Positions 16,038-23,613 of a stretch of 37,353 nucleotides of DNA are shown here, piece after piece. Numbering within the stretch: the first letter of the stretch is position 1; every line of letters starts with the position of its first letter. Source of the DNA: Desulfobacteraceae bacterium UBA5616 (lineage in GTDB: Bacteria; Desulfobacterota; Desulfobacteria; Desulfobacterales; UBA5616); NCBI GenBank assembly GCA_002423615.1, contig DIKO01000112.1, forward strand, positions 41,945-79,297, given 5' to 3'. The translations under genes were made by a program, and so were the position numbers. The notes under the pieces were generated by a model that made no database searches, was not told the DNA's origin, and worked only from the letters and a program-made list of their open reading frames with translations.

Positions 16038-19000
16038 ATGAAACTCACCGATCTCTTTATTCACCGCCCGGTGTTGGCGCTTGTGGTGAACCTGGGCATC
16101 ATTATAGCCGGGGCACACGCTTTTCAAACCCTGAATGTGCGTCAGTATCCCCGCAGTGATAACGCCGTCGTTACAGTCAATACGGTTTACATCGGGGCCA
16201 GTGCGGATCTGGTTCGCGGATTCATCACCACACCCCTGGAACGGGCCATTGCCGCCGCAGACGGCATCGATTACATCCAGTCCCAAAGCCGGCAAGGCCT
16301 TTCGACCATCCATGTTCGGCTGAAACTGAATTATGACGCCATCAAGGGACTTTCGGAGATCAGCGCCAAGGTAGATCAGGTGCGGGGCGACCTGCCCCCG
16401 GAAGCGGAGGTCCCCAGCATCAACGTGGAATCCGCCGACAGCCGGTTTGCTTCGGCCTACCTGAGTTTTACTTCCGATGTCCTGTCCCAGAACCGGATTA
16501 CCGACTATCTCACGCGCTCGGTTCAGCCTCGTCTTTCGGCTTTGGAGGGCGTTCAGAAAGCCGATATTCTGGGGGCCCGAACCTTTGCCATGCGTATCTG
16601 GCTCAAGCCGGACCGCATGGCCGCGTTTAATGTCAGCCCGGTCCAGGTGAGGCAGGCCCTTTCAGCCAATAATTTCCTTGCAGCCGTTGGGCAGACCAAG
16701 GGATCGCTGGTACAGGTCAACCTGACCGCCAACACGGACCTGCACTCGGTTGAAGAGTTTAAGCGTCTGATCATCCGCCGGACCGGAGGCGCCGTAGTCC
16801 GCCTTCAGGATGTCGCAAATGTAGTGCTGGGGTCCGAGGATTATGACACGGAAGTGCGATTTTCCGGGCGGACAGCCGTTTTCATGGGGATCTGGCCGCT
16901 GCCGAACGCCAGCTCACTGGACGTCATCGGGCGTGTGCGGAACGAAATGAAGGCCTTGCAGCAGGACCTTCCCCGGGGTATCGAGGGCGGCATCGCTTAT
17001 GACGCCACCGCCTACATCGACAATGCCATCAGCGAAGTGGTCAAAACCTTAACTGAAACGCTGATCATCGTCGTGGTGATCATATTCCTGTTTCTGGGGT
17101 CGGTGCGCTCGGCGTTCATTCCGGTGATTGCCATACCCCTGTCCCTGATCGGCGGGGTGTTCCTCATGCAGGTTTTTGGATTTTCCATCAACCTGCTCAC
17201 ACTGCTGGCCATCGTGCTGTCCGTGGGACTGGTGGTGGACGATGCCATCGTCGTCGTGGAAAATGTCGAACGTCACCTGGGACAGGGGAAAAAACCGTTG
17301 GATGCGGCTCTTCTGGGTGCAAGGGAACTGGTGGGCCCCATTATCGCGATGACCATCACCCTTGCGGCGGTGTATACGCCCATAGGTCTTCAGGGGGGGC
17401 TGACAGGTTCGCTGTTCCGGGAATTCGCCTTTACTCTGGCCGGAGCCGTCGCCGTTTCCGGAGTTGTCGCCCTGACCTTATCTCCCATGATGTCTTCCAG
17501 GATTCTCAAACCCGGTATGTCCCAACGAGGGTTTGCCGAACTTGTATCCCGGTATTTTAAGAGGATCCGGAGTATATATGGTCGGTGCCTGGACCGCACG
17601 CTGGCCAACCGGCCGCTGGTCTATATGTTCTGGCTGTGCATCTGCGTTTTGACCATTCCCATGTATATCATGTCCCCGAAAGAACTGGCGCCCACCGAGG
17701 ACCAGGGGGTTATTTTCGGCATCGTCGACGCAGCCGCCAACGCCACACTCGATCAAACCAGCCGGAATGCGGCTGCGGCCAACGAAGCGTTTCAAAGCAT
17801 ACCGGAGACCGCGTTTACCTTTCAGATCACCAATCCTTCCTCGGGATTCGGAGGCATGGTGGTCCGGCCCTGGGAGGAACGAAACAGGACCGTTTTTGAG
17901 ATCCTGCCCGAGGTGCAGCAGAAGCTGGCAAAAATCCCCGGCATGCGGATGTTCCCGGTAACCCCTCCCGCCCTTCCCGGAGGCGGGCAGTTCCCGGTGG
18001 AATTCATACTGGCCTCCACTGAAGAAACCGGCAAGATCCTCGAGTTTGCCGAACAACTCCAGCTTAAGGCGATTGAAAGCGGAATGTTCGCATTCCCGCC
18101 GATTATTGACGTCAAGATCGATCAGCCCCAATCCGAAATCGTCATAAACCGTGACAAGGCGGCCGACCTGGGGTTAAACCTGCAGCAGGTGGGTGAAGAT
18201 CTTTCCGTGTTGCTCGGAGGGGATTATGTCAACCGCTTTAACATGGCCGGGCGCAGTTACAAGGTCATTCCTCAAATACGGCGCCTGGACCGTCTTTCCG
18301 CAGACCAGCTGAAAAATGTGTATGTCAGCGGGCCTTCCGGCACCCTGGTGCCCCTCGGCACCATCGCGACCGTTGAAAATCTTACCGTTCCGCGCTCTCT
18401 CAACCGTATTCAGCAGTTCAATGCGGTAACGATCAGCGGCGTGCCGGTTCGCCCTCTGGATGAAGCACTGGCGTTTCTGGAAAGTGAAGCCGCAAAGATC
18501 CTGCCTCAGGGGTATGTAATCGACTATACCGGCGAATCAAGGCAACTGAGAACAGAGGGAAACACTTTCATCCGGGCCTTTGCCCTGGCCATCGTACTGA
18601 TTTTTCTGGTTCTGGCGGCGCAGTTCAACAGCTTCCGCGATCCATTCGTGATCCTGGCGGGGTCAGTGCCCCTGGCCCTGTTCGGCGCGCTGCTGTTGAC
18701 GTTTCTGAAGATGCCCGACCCGAATGTCGATTTCTGGACCCATGGCTGGACCACCACGCTGAACATCTACTCTCAGGTGGGGCTGGTAACACTGGTGGGA
18801 CTGGTTTCCAAAAACGGCATCCTGATCGTTGAATTCGCCAACCAGATGCAGCGTCAGGGCAGTTCCAAAATCAAGGCTGTCCGCGCGGCGGCATTGACCC
18901 GTCTGCGTCCCATTCTGATGACCACCGGCGCCACCATTGCCGGTCATTTCCCACTGGTTCTGGTCAGCGGCGCCGGGGCCGCGGCACGGAATTCCATCGG

Positions 19001-19247
19001 GCTGGTTCTGGTGGCCGGCATGTTCATCGGGACGATCTTTACCCTGTTCGTGATCCCCTCGATCTACATGATGGTGGCACGGGAACACGGGAAAATAAAC
19101 GTCGCCCATGTCATTCCATTTCCGACGGCCTGTTCTCCGCCTCAATTCGAGGATTTTAAATTATTGCCGGGCTGCCGTTTGCAGGCCGATGACGATTGTC
19201 GCTGGGAAATGGTTTGTCCCGGCCGGAATCAGGCTGCCGGTGGATGA
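16038..19247 (+). CDS. RND efflux permease, HAE1 family
   Basis: A 1069-residue inner-membrane drug/proton antiporter of the AcrB/MexB type. TM1 begins FIHRPVLALVVNLG, and the proton-relay Asp pair is in GLVVDDAIVVVENVERHL (TM4). Two large periplasmic loops and a second TM bundle (VLIFLVLAAQFNSFRDP, then LVGLVSKNGILIVEFANQ) follow the usual order. GGGAGG (16024-16029) supports ATG 16038. The final TM ends at SIYMMVAREH; the roughly 45 residues after it (INVAHVIPFPTAC onward) do not look like an RND C-terminus and may arise from a shifted or lost stop. The substrate is unknown; it pairs with the adaptor upstream. Confidence 0.93.
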   Translation: MKLTDLFIHRPVLALVVNLGIIIAGAHAFQTLNVRQYPRSDNAVVTVNTVYIGASADLVRGFITTPLERAIAAADGIDYIQSQSRQGLSTIHVRLKLNYDAIKGLSEISAKVDQVRGDLPPEAEVPSINVESADSRFASAYLSFTSDVLSQNRITDYLTRSVQPRLSALEGVQKADILGARTFAMRIWLKPDRMAAFNVSPVQVRQALSANNFLAAVGQTKGSLVQVNLTANTDLHSVEEFKRLIIRRTGGAVVRLQDVANVVLGSEDYDTEVRFSGRTAVFMGIWPLPNASSLDVIGRVRNEMKALQQDLPRGIEGGIAYDATAYIDNAISEVVKTLTETLIIVVVIIFLFLGSVRSAFIPVIAIPLSLIGGVFLMQVFGFSINLLTLLAIVLSVGLVVDDAIVVVENVERHLGQGKKPLDAALLGARELVGPIIAMTITLAAVYTPIGLQGGLTGSLFREFAFTLAGAVAVSGVVALTLSPMMSSRILKPGMSQRGFAELVSRYFKRIRSIYGRCLDRTLANRPLVYMFWLCICVLTIPMYIMSPKELAPTEDQGVIFGIVDAAANATLDQTSRNAAAANEAFQSIPETAFTFQITNPSSGFGGMVVRPWEERNRTVFEILPEVQQKLAKIPGMRMFPVTPPALPGGGQFPVEFILASTEETGKILEFAEQLQLKAIESGMFAFPPIIDVKIDQPQSEIVINRDKAADLGLNLQQVGEDLSVLLGGDYVNRFNMAGRSYKVIPQIRRLDRLSADQLKNVYVSGPSGTLVPLGTIATVENLTVPRSLNRIQQFNAVTISGVPVRPLDEALAFLESEAAKILPQGYVIDYTGESRQLRTEGNTFIRAFALAIVLIFLVLAAQFNSFRDPFVILAGSVPLALFGALLLTFLKMPDPNVDFWTHGWTTTLNIYSQVGLVTLVGLVSKNGILIVEFANQMQRQGSSKIKAVRAAALTRLRPILMTTGATIAGHFPLVLVSGAGAAARNSIGLVLVAGMFIGTIFTLFVIPSIYMMVAREHGKINVAHVIPFPTACSPPQFEDFKLLPGCRLQADDDCRWEMVCPGRNQAAGG

Positions 19248-19284
19248 CCCGGTGAATTTTTATGGCAAAAGGCATTTTTTCCGT

Positions 19285-19872
19285 TCAGACATGAAACAGC
19301 GGCAGGGGATCCACCAGTTTCACATCCGGCCGGCGCCCCATCGTGGTCCAGGTGAGATCCTCGTACAACATTCCCCGGACCACCCAGGCTGCTGAAACAT
19401 GAAGGTGGGGGAAGATGCCGGATCCGGATCTCCGGACTCCTGCAATTCGCGCTACCACATCCCCCTGATCCACCTTTTTGCCCGGTTCAATTCCGGGACA
19501 CCGCTGAACATGGGCATAAAAGGTGCAGAATTTTCCGGCAGGACAGTCCGGCGTTTCATGTTCCAGAATGATGGACTCTCCCAGAAAGTCCGGTATAATG
19601 CCCGCCACCCGTCCTGAAAACATGGCCGGGACCCCTGCCCCCGGTTCCACTCTTCGGACCTCATTTCTTCCATCCTTGTAGAGGCATAAGTCCAGGCCCT
19701 CGTGAGGGGACTTCCGCCTGCCCAGATCCCCCCACCATTTTTCAATGGCGCCGAACCGCATGCCGGCCTCAAAAAACCATTCTCTGAATCCCTCCCGGTC
19801 CAGCTGGTTTACCCCTGCAAAATATTCGGTAAACCGGGAGGTTTCATAAATCCCCGCGAGCCGTTCTTTCAT
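19285..19872 (-). CDS. M23 (LytM) family peptidase
   Basis: A 195-residue protein with a LytM zinc-peptidase domain. H57-x3-D61 (HEGLD), H121 (YAHV) and H156-x-H158 (PHLHV) are the metal-binding and catalytic residues of family M23, and the lysostaphin-like beta core (VPAMFSGRVAGI, then EPGKKVDQGDVVARI) lies between them. Characterised members cut peptidoglycan cross-links. No signal peptide is visible, which is unusual for a periplasmic enzyme. ATG 19872 is chosen because it lies one base after the stop of the phosphatase gene; the frame is open further upstream inside that gene. Confidence 0.82.
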   Translation of the reverse strand: MKERLAGIYETSRFTEYFAGVNQLDREGFREWFFEAGMRFGAIEKWWGDLGRRKSPHEGLDLCLYKDGRNEVRRVEPGAGVPAMFSGRVAGIIPDFLGESIILEHETPDCPAGKFCTFYAHVQRCPGIEPGKKVDQGDVVARIAGVRRSGSGIFPHLHVSAAWVVRGMLYEDLTWTTMGRRPDVKLVDPLPLFHV

Positions 19873-19873
19873 T

Positions 19874-21556
19874 TCAGTTCTGTTTTCCAGACTCTTTTTT
19901 GATTTGATCCACGGCATCCTTGGGAATGTAAATCTTCCCGGTTTCAGCCGAATACACGACGACGCCCTTTAGCTCGGTTTCTTTGCCGTCCGATTTCATC
20001 AGGTTCTTATTGACGGGGAATGCATAATGCTTTCCCTGATAATCCAGCACCGCCACGGGATTTTGATCATCATCCCGGTTGGCGACAATCTTCGCGTCGG
20101 CAAAGGCTTTCCCCGATTCCACAAAAAGACGCCTGTCCACATCCGTCAGGTCAAAACCCATGGCCCCCGCGCATATCCGGGCGATCTGGGGTGCATCCAC
20201 CACCCCTGCCGGCTGACCCGGGCCAAAGGCATGCAGGGGAACGTCCCCTCCGGTATGGCCATGGGTGGTCCATCCCACAACCGTATAGGCAGGGCAAAGA
20301 ACCTCGCCGAAGGCATAATGCGGGCTTTCATAAGCGTTGTACCGGTTTGCCAGAGAAAGGATTCTTTCCGCTTCCTCCGGAGAAATATCCATGCCCCACC
20401 CTTTTTTCACTGCATCTCTGACCCCCCGGGGAGTTTCATTTTTCTCCACCATTTTCCAAAGCCCCATGGAGGAAGTCTTCATTTTCCGGATAGGGTCCAG
20501 AAGATCCTCGGTTTTCATTTGGGAATAGGTTGCGCCGGTTTTTTCATTGCCGATGGAAAATCCGCCGGTATTATGATCGGACAAGGCCAGCACCAGGGTA
20601 TTTCCGTCCTTTTTCGCGAAATCAAGCGCCGCTTGAACCGCCTTGTCATAAGCCAGCAAATCGCTCAGCAGATAGGCGGGATCGTTGGCATGACATGCCC
20701 AGTCAATCTGACTGCCCTCCACCATGAGGAAAAACCCGTCAGGGTCGAGGGACAGGAGTTCAATGGCTTTCCGGGTCATCTGGTCCAGTGACGGTTGATC
20801 CGGACCGATTTGAGGGCGGTCGATTTCCGGAGACATGTGGCTGTCGGCGAACATTCCGAAAACTTTTCCGGATTGAATTCTGAGAAGCTCCTCCCGGGTG
20901 TGAATGACGCGGTACCCTTTTTCTTCTAAAACCCTTGCCAGATTTTCGTTGTCGGATCTCCGTCCTTTTTCATTCGCCGGCAGCAGATGACGGTTTCCGC
21001 CACCCAGGACCACATCCATGTTCTGGTACACCAGTTGTTCCATGATGTCGTTTTCCAGATCCCTTGCCGGAACATGCGCGTAGAAGGCCGCCGGTGTCGC
21101 ATGGGTCACCCGGGATGTTGAAACGACCCCCACGGCTTTGCCGACCAGCTTGGCCCCCTCCAGCACCGTGGCCAGGGGTTTGTACCGGAGGTCTTCTGCG
21201 GGAACGGGAACTCCGGAAATGGTCTTCTCATGGGGCCCCACGCTGATAAAATTGTCCGAGGTTCTCACGCCCGTGGCATACGCCGAAGCCGCCGGCGCGG
21301 AATCGGCCACCACAGAATCGGCAATGAAGGTTCTGACCGCACCCACCCGGATGTGGTCCATGGAAAGAGGCCTTCCCTTGAACCAGCGGGCAAACGTGTA
21401 CTGCTCACCACCACACCCGTCGGCGATCAGCACAACGACGTTTCCGGCTTTTCCCCCGGCCAGGCCGGTCGCGGCCCATAAAACTATCCCGGTCAAAAAG
21501 CCGGCTTGCAGTACCCGGCGGGCAAGTCCTTTTGCTGCCTGACCCGTCCATTCCAT
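19874..21556 (-). CDS. Alkaline phosphatase (PhoA superfamily), secreted
   Basis: A 560-residue alkaline phosphatase. An N-terminal signal peptide (GFLTGIVLWAATGLAGG, about 19-35) indicates export. Asp46 (LIADG) is the first metal ligand, and Ser86 in VADSAPAASAYATG is the nucleophile. ALSDHNTGG and WTTHGHTGGDVP supply the later metal ligands. The enzyme would hydrolyse phosphomonoesters in the periplasm. It is longer than E. coli PhoA (about 470 residues), with an extra C-terminal segment (AVLDYQGKHYAFPV onward). AGGAAG precedes ATG 21556. The LytM peptidase gene follows one base after its stop. Confidence 0.92.
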   Translation of the reverse strand: MEWTGQAAKGLARRVLQAGFLTGIVLWAATGLAGGKAGNVVVLIADGCGGEQYTFARWFKGRPLSMDHIRVGAVRTFIADSVVADSAPAASAYATGVRTSDNFISVGPHEKTISGVPVPAEDLRYKPLATVLEGAKLVGKAVGVVSTSRVTHATPAAFYAHVPARDLENDIMEQLVYQNMDVVLGGGNRHLLPANEKGRRSDNENLARVLEEKGYRVIHTREELLRIQSGKVFGMFADSHMSPEIDRPQIGPDQPSLDQMTRKAIELLSLDPDGFFLMVEGSQIDWACHANDPAYLLSDLLAYDKAVQAALDFAKKDGNTLVLALSDHNTGGFSIGNEKTGATYSQMKTEDLLDPIRKMKTSSMGLWKMVEKNETPRGVRDAVKKGWGMDISPEEAERILSLANRYNAYESPHYAFGEVLCPAYTVVGWTTHGHTGGDVPLHAFGPGQPAGVVDAPQIARICAGAMGFDLTDVDRRLFVESGKAFADAKIVANRDDDQNPVAVLDYQGKHYAFPVNKNLMKSDGKETELKGVVVYSAETGKIYIPKDAVDQIKKESGKQN

Positions 21557-21664
21557 TTTATCTGTGTCTTCCTTTCACGGTTACCCGAGTTTTTGAGCAT
21601 TCGATGATTTTCAAATCCCGAAAACCCGCTTCACCACTGATGGCAACAGGGTTGCGATTATCGG

Positions 21665-21693
21665 TTGACGCCTGGATTTTAATTTAATAATAA
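21665..21693 (+). promoter_or_regulatory. Candidate sigma-70 promoter for SDR gene
   Basis: TTGACG (21665-21670) and TAATAA (21688-21693) are separated by 17 bases in the 316-base divergent gap (21557-21872). The predicted leader to ATG 21873 is about 170 bases. Nothing else distinctive was seen in the gap. Confidence 0.4.
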
Positions 21694-21872
21694 TGTCTTG
21701 GTTGTTGATTGAAATCAAGTTCTATGGAAATTGACCGCCAACACCCCGATCGACCTTTAAACTTCACGATCTTTTATCCCGGATCTGGAATTTCCGATAA
21801 GGATACGTTTAAAATGTATTTTCTCAGGCAACGGCCCAACTTCATATCACCAAAACACGAAAGGAGACAACA

Positions 21873-22790
21873 ATGGGATTATTTGACGGAAAAGTAGCCA
21901 TCGTAACAGGCGCCGGTCGTGGCGTCGGGAGAGCGGAAGCCATGCTCCTGGCCCAGGAAGGCGCAAAAGTCGTGGTCAACGATCTGGGCGGCACGGGTGA
22001 CGGCAGGGGACAGGACCTTAAGGTCGCAGACGAAGTGGTTGCGGAAATCAAGGCTGCCGGCGGGCAGGCCGCTGCCAATTATTCCGACATCAGCGACCCG
22101 GACGGTGTTGCCAACATGATCTGGACGGCTGTTTCAAAATTCGGCAAACTGGATATCATGATCAACAATGCCGGGATTCTGAGGGACAAAACAATACTGA
22201 ACATGCCTGTCGAGGATTACGATATTGTCATGAAAGTCCATGCCAAGGGGACTTTTTTAGGCCTCCGGGCTGCGGCCAGAACCATGAAAGCCCAGGGAAC
22301 CGGCGGCGTCATCATCAATACCACCTCCGTCTCCGGTCTGTGCGGAAATTTCGGCCAGAGCAATTACGGCGCCGCCAAACTGGCGATTTACGGCCTTACC
22401 AAAATTTCGGCCATGGAACTGGCACGGCACGGGATCCGGGTCAACTGCGTCAGCCCCAGTGGTTTTACCCGGCTGGTGGCCAGTATTCCGGGAATTGAAA
22501 GCAGGGCCCAGGAAGGCGAAAAAATGGAGGACATCAACTCCGTTATTCCCACGGCCCGTTTGGCCATTTACCTCTGCTCGGATCTGTCCAAACATCTGAC
22601 CGGAAGGGTCATGGCCAGCCAGGGCGGGATAAAGGGGAACAAAATCACCGAATACAAGATGGCTGTTTCAGAAGGCTTCCAGAAAGACGGCGGCATGTTC
22701 ACCATTGATGAAATATCCAAAAACATCGATAAAATTTTAAGCCCCTTGCCCGACCTGGGGATGACGGTGGGCAATTACGTTCCCAAATAA
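21873..22790 (+). CDS. Short-chain dehydrogenase/reductase, MFE-2/3-hydroxyacyl-CoA type
   Basis: A 305-residue NAD(P)-dependent SDR. The cofactor loop is TGAGRGVGRAEA, NNAG follows strand 4, and the catalytic residues are Ser in TTSVSG and Tyr/Lys in YGAAK. The insertion VNDLGGTGDGRGQDLK after strand 2 and the ADEVVAEIKAAGG segment are typical of the dehydrogenase part of peroxisomal-type multifunctional enzyme 2 and its bacterial homologues, which oxidise 3-hydroxyacyl-CoA. A C-terminal extension (about 250-305) is not part of the core fold. AAAGGAGA lies before ATG 21873. It is monocistronic, with a clear terminator behind it. Confidence 0.88.
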   Translation: MGLFDGKVAIVTGAGRGVGRAEAMLLAQEGAKVVVNDLGGTGDGRGQDLKVADEVVAEIKAAGGQAAANYSDISDPDGVANMIWTAVSKFGKLDIMINNAGILRDKTILNMPVEDYDIVMKVHAKGTFLGLRAAARTMKAQGTGGVIINTTSVSGLCGNFGQSNYGAAKLAIYGLTKISAMELARHGIRVNCVSPSGFTRLVASIPGIESRAQEGEKMEDINSVIPTARLAIYLCSDLSKHLTGRVMASQGGIKGNKITEYKMAVSEGFQKDGGMFTIDEISKNIDKILSPLPDLGMTVGNYVPK

Positions 22791-22817
22791 GCGCCTTAAA
22801 AAATCCCAACAACCCCA

Positions 22818-22854
22818 AAAAGCCTCCTTGAACCATTCCAAGGGGGCTTTTTTT
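22818..22854 (+). terminator. Rho-independent terminator
   Basis: AAAGCCTCCTTG pairs with CAAGGGGGCTTT (one T-G pair) around an eight-base loop, followed by a seven-T run at 22848-22854. It ends the SDR transcript 28 bases after the stop codon. Confidence 0.9.
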
Positions 22855-22920
22855 CAGCCTTTAATGAATTGTACCCCTTACTTTAATCCGTCTGATTTGA
22901 ATTAAAGGTCAAAAAAAATC

Positions 22921-22966
22921 TTGACATTTATGATGGGGTCGGAATAATACTGAGTATATGCTCAGT
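22921..22966 (+). promoter_or_regulatory. Promoter and probable TetR operator overlapping the start codon
   Basis: TTGACA (22921-22926), 16 bases, then AATAAT (22943-22948) form a strong sigma-70-type promoter. The inverted repeat ACTGAG (22949-22954), six bases, CTCAGT (22961-22966) abuts the -10 box and spans ATG 22958. This position would let the encoded TetR protein block its own promoter. The predicted start of transcription (about 22955) leaves only 2-3 bases before the ATG. Confidence 0.65.
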
Positions 22967-23608
22967 TTAATTGACCATACGCTCATACCAGCGCCTAAAG
23001 AGCAGCAAAGGGTAACCCGGAAAGAGGCCATCCTCCAGGTTGCCACCCTTCTTTTTTCCCAGAAAGGCTACAAGGAAACATCCATCGCAGACCTGTCGAA
23101 GCTGACCGGTGTCGCGGAAGGAACAATTTTCTATCATTTCAAAAACAAGGAAACCCTGTTTATTTCCGTTCTGGAAAGGACCCGGACCCTGATCCTTGAG
23201 GAATTCGACGATTTCGTCAGGGACAGAATTTCCAACACCGGAATTGAACTTCTTGAAAATTCAGTATATTTTTATCTGTATCTGGCGGGAAAGCTGGAAA
23301 ATCAATTATTGTTGCTCCACCGTCATTACCCCTATCAGATCGCTCAGGAAAACCCCGTTTGCCGGGACCATCTGGAAGCCATTTACGAATGTCTGGTGGA
23401 CATTTTCGAAAGAGCCGTCCGTCTCGGGCAGAAAGACGGATCCATTGACAATCTGCCGCCCCGGAAAATCGCCCTCATCATTTTCTCCATGATCGACGGC
23501 ATCGTGCGCTTGAAAACTTACAACCTTTACGATGCCGGGGCTTTAACCAAGGAACTGATGATCGCCTGCCGCAGGATCCTGACGGCCGGAGCACCCCATA
23601 ACCCTTAA
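22958..23608 (+). CDS. TetR/AcrR family regulator
   Basis: A 216-residue regulator. The N-terminal TetR domain (about 22-70) has ILQVATLLFSQKGYKETS and the recognition region SKLTGVAEGTIFYHF, then KNKETLF; the rest is an all-helical ligand-binding core. ATG 22958 is the only usual start codon before the domain, has no Shine-Dalgarno and lies inside the operator, so the mRNA may be leaderless. The SulP gene begins 5 bases after the stop, so this protein probably autoregulates the whole transporter/phosphorelay unit. The ligand is unknown. Confidence 0.87.
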   Translation: MLSLIDHTLIPAPKEQQRVTRKEAILQVATLLFSQKGYKETSIADLSKLTGVAEGTIFYHFKNKETLFISVLERTRTLILEEFDDFVRDRISNTGIELLENSVYFYLYLAGKLENQLLLLHRHYPYQIAQENPVCRDHLEAIYECLVDIFERAVRLGQKDGSIDNLPPRKIALIIFSMIDGIVRLKTYNLYDAGALTKELMIACRRILTAGAPHNP

Positions 23609-23613
23609 GAGAA

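Noticed and set aside
15477..16313. 278-codon minus-strand frame
   Set aside because: It is antisense to the RND adaptor and permease, both well supported.
20027..20791. 254-codon plus-strand frame
   Set aside because: It is antisense to the alkaline phosphatase gene.
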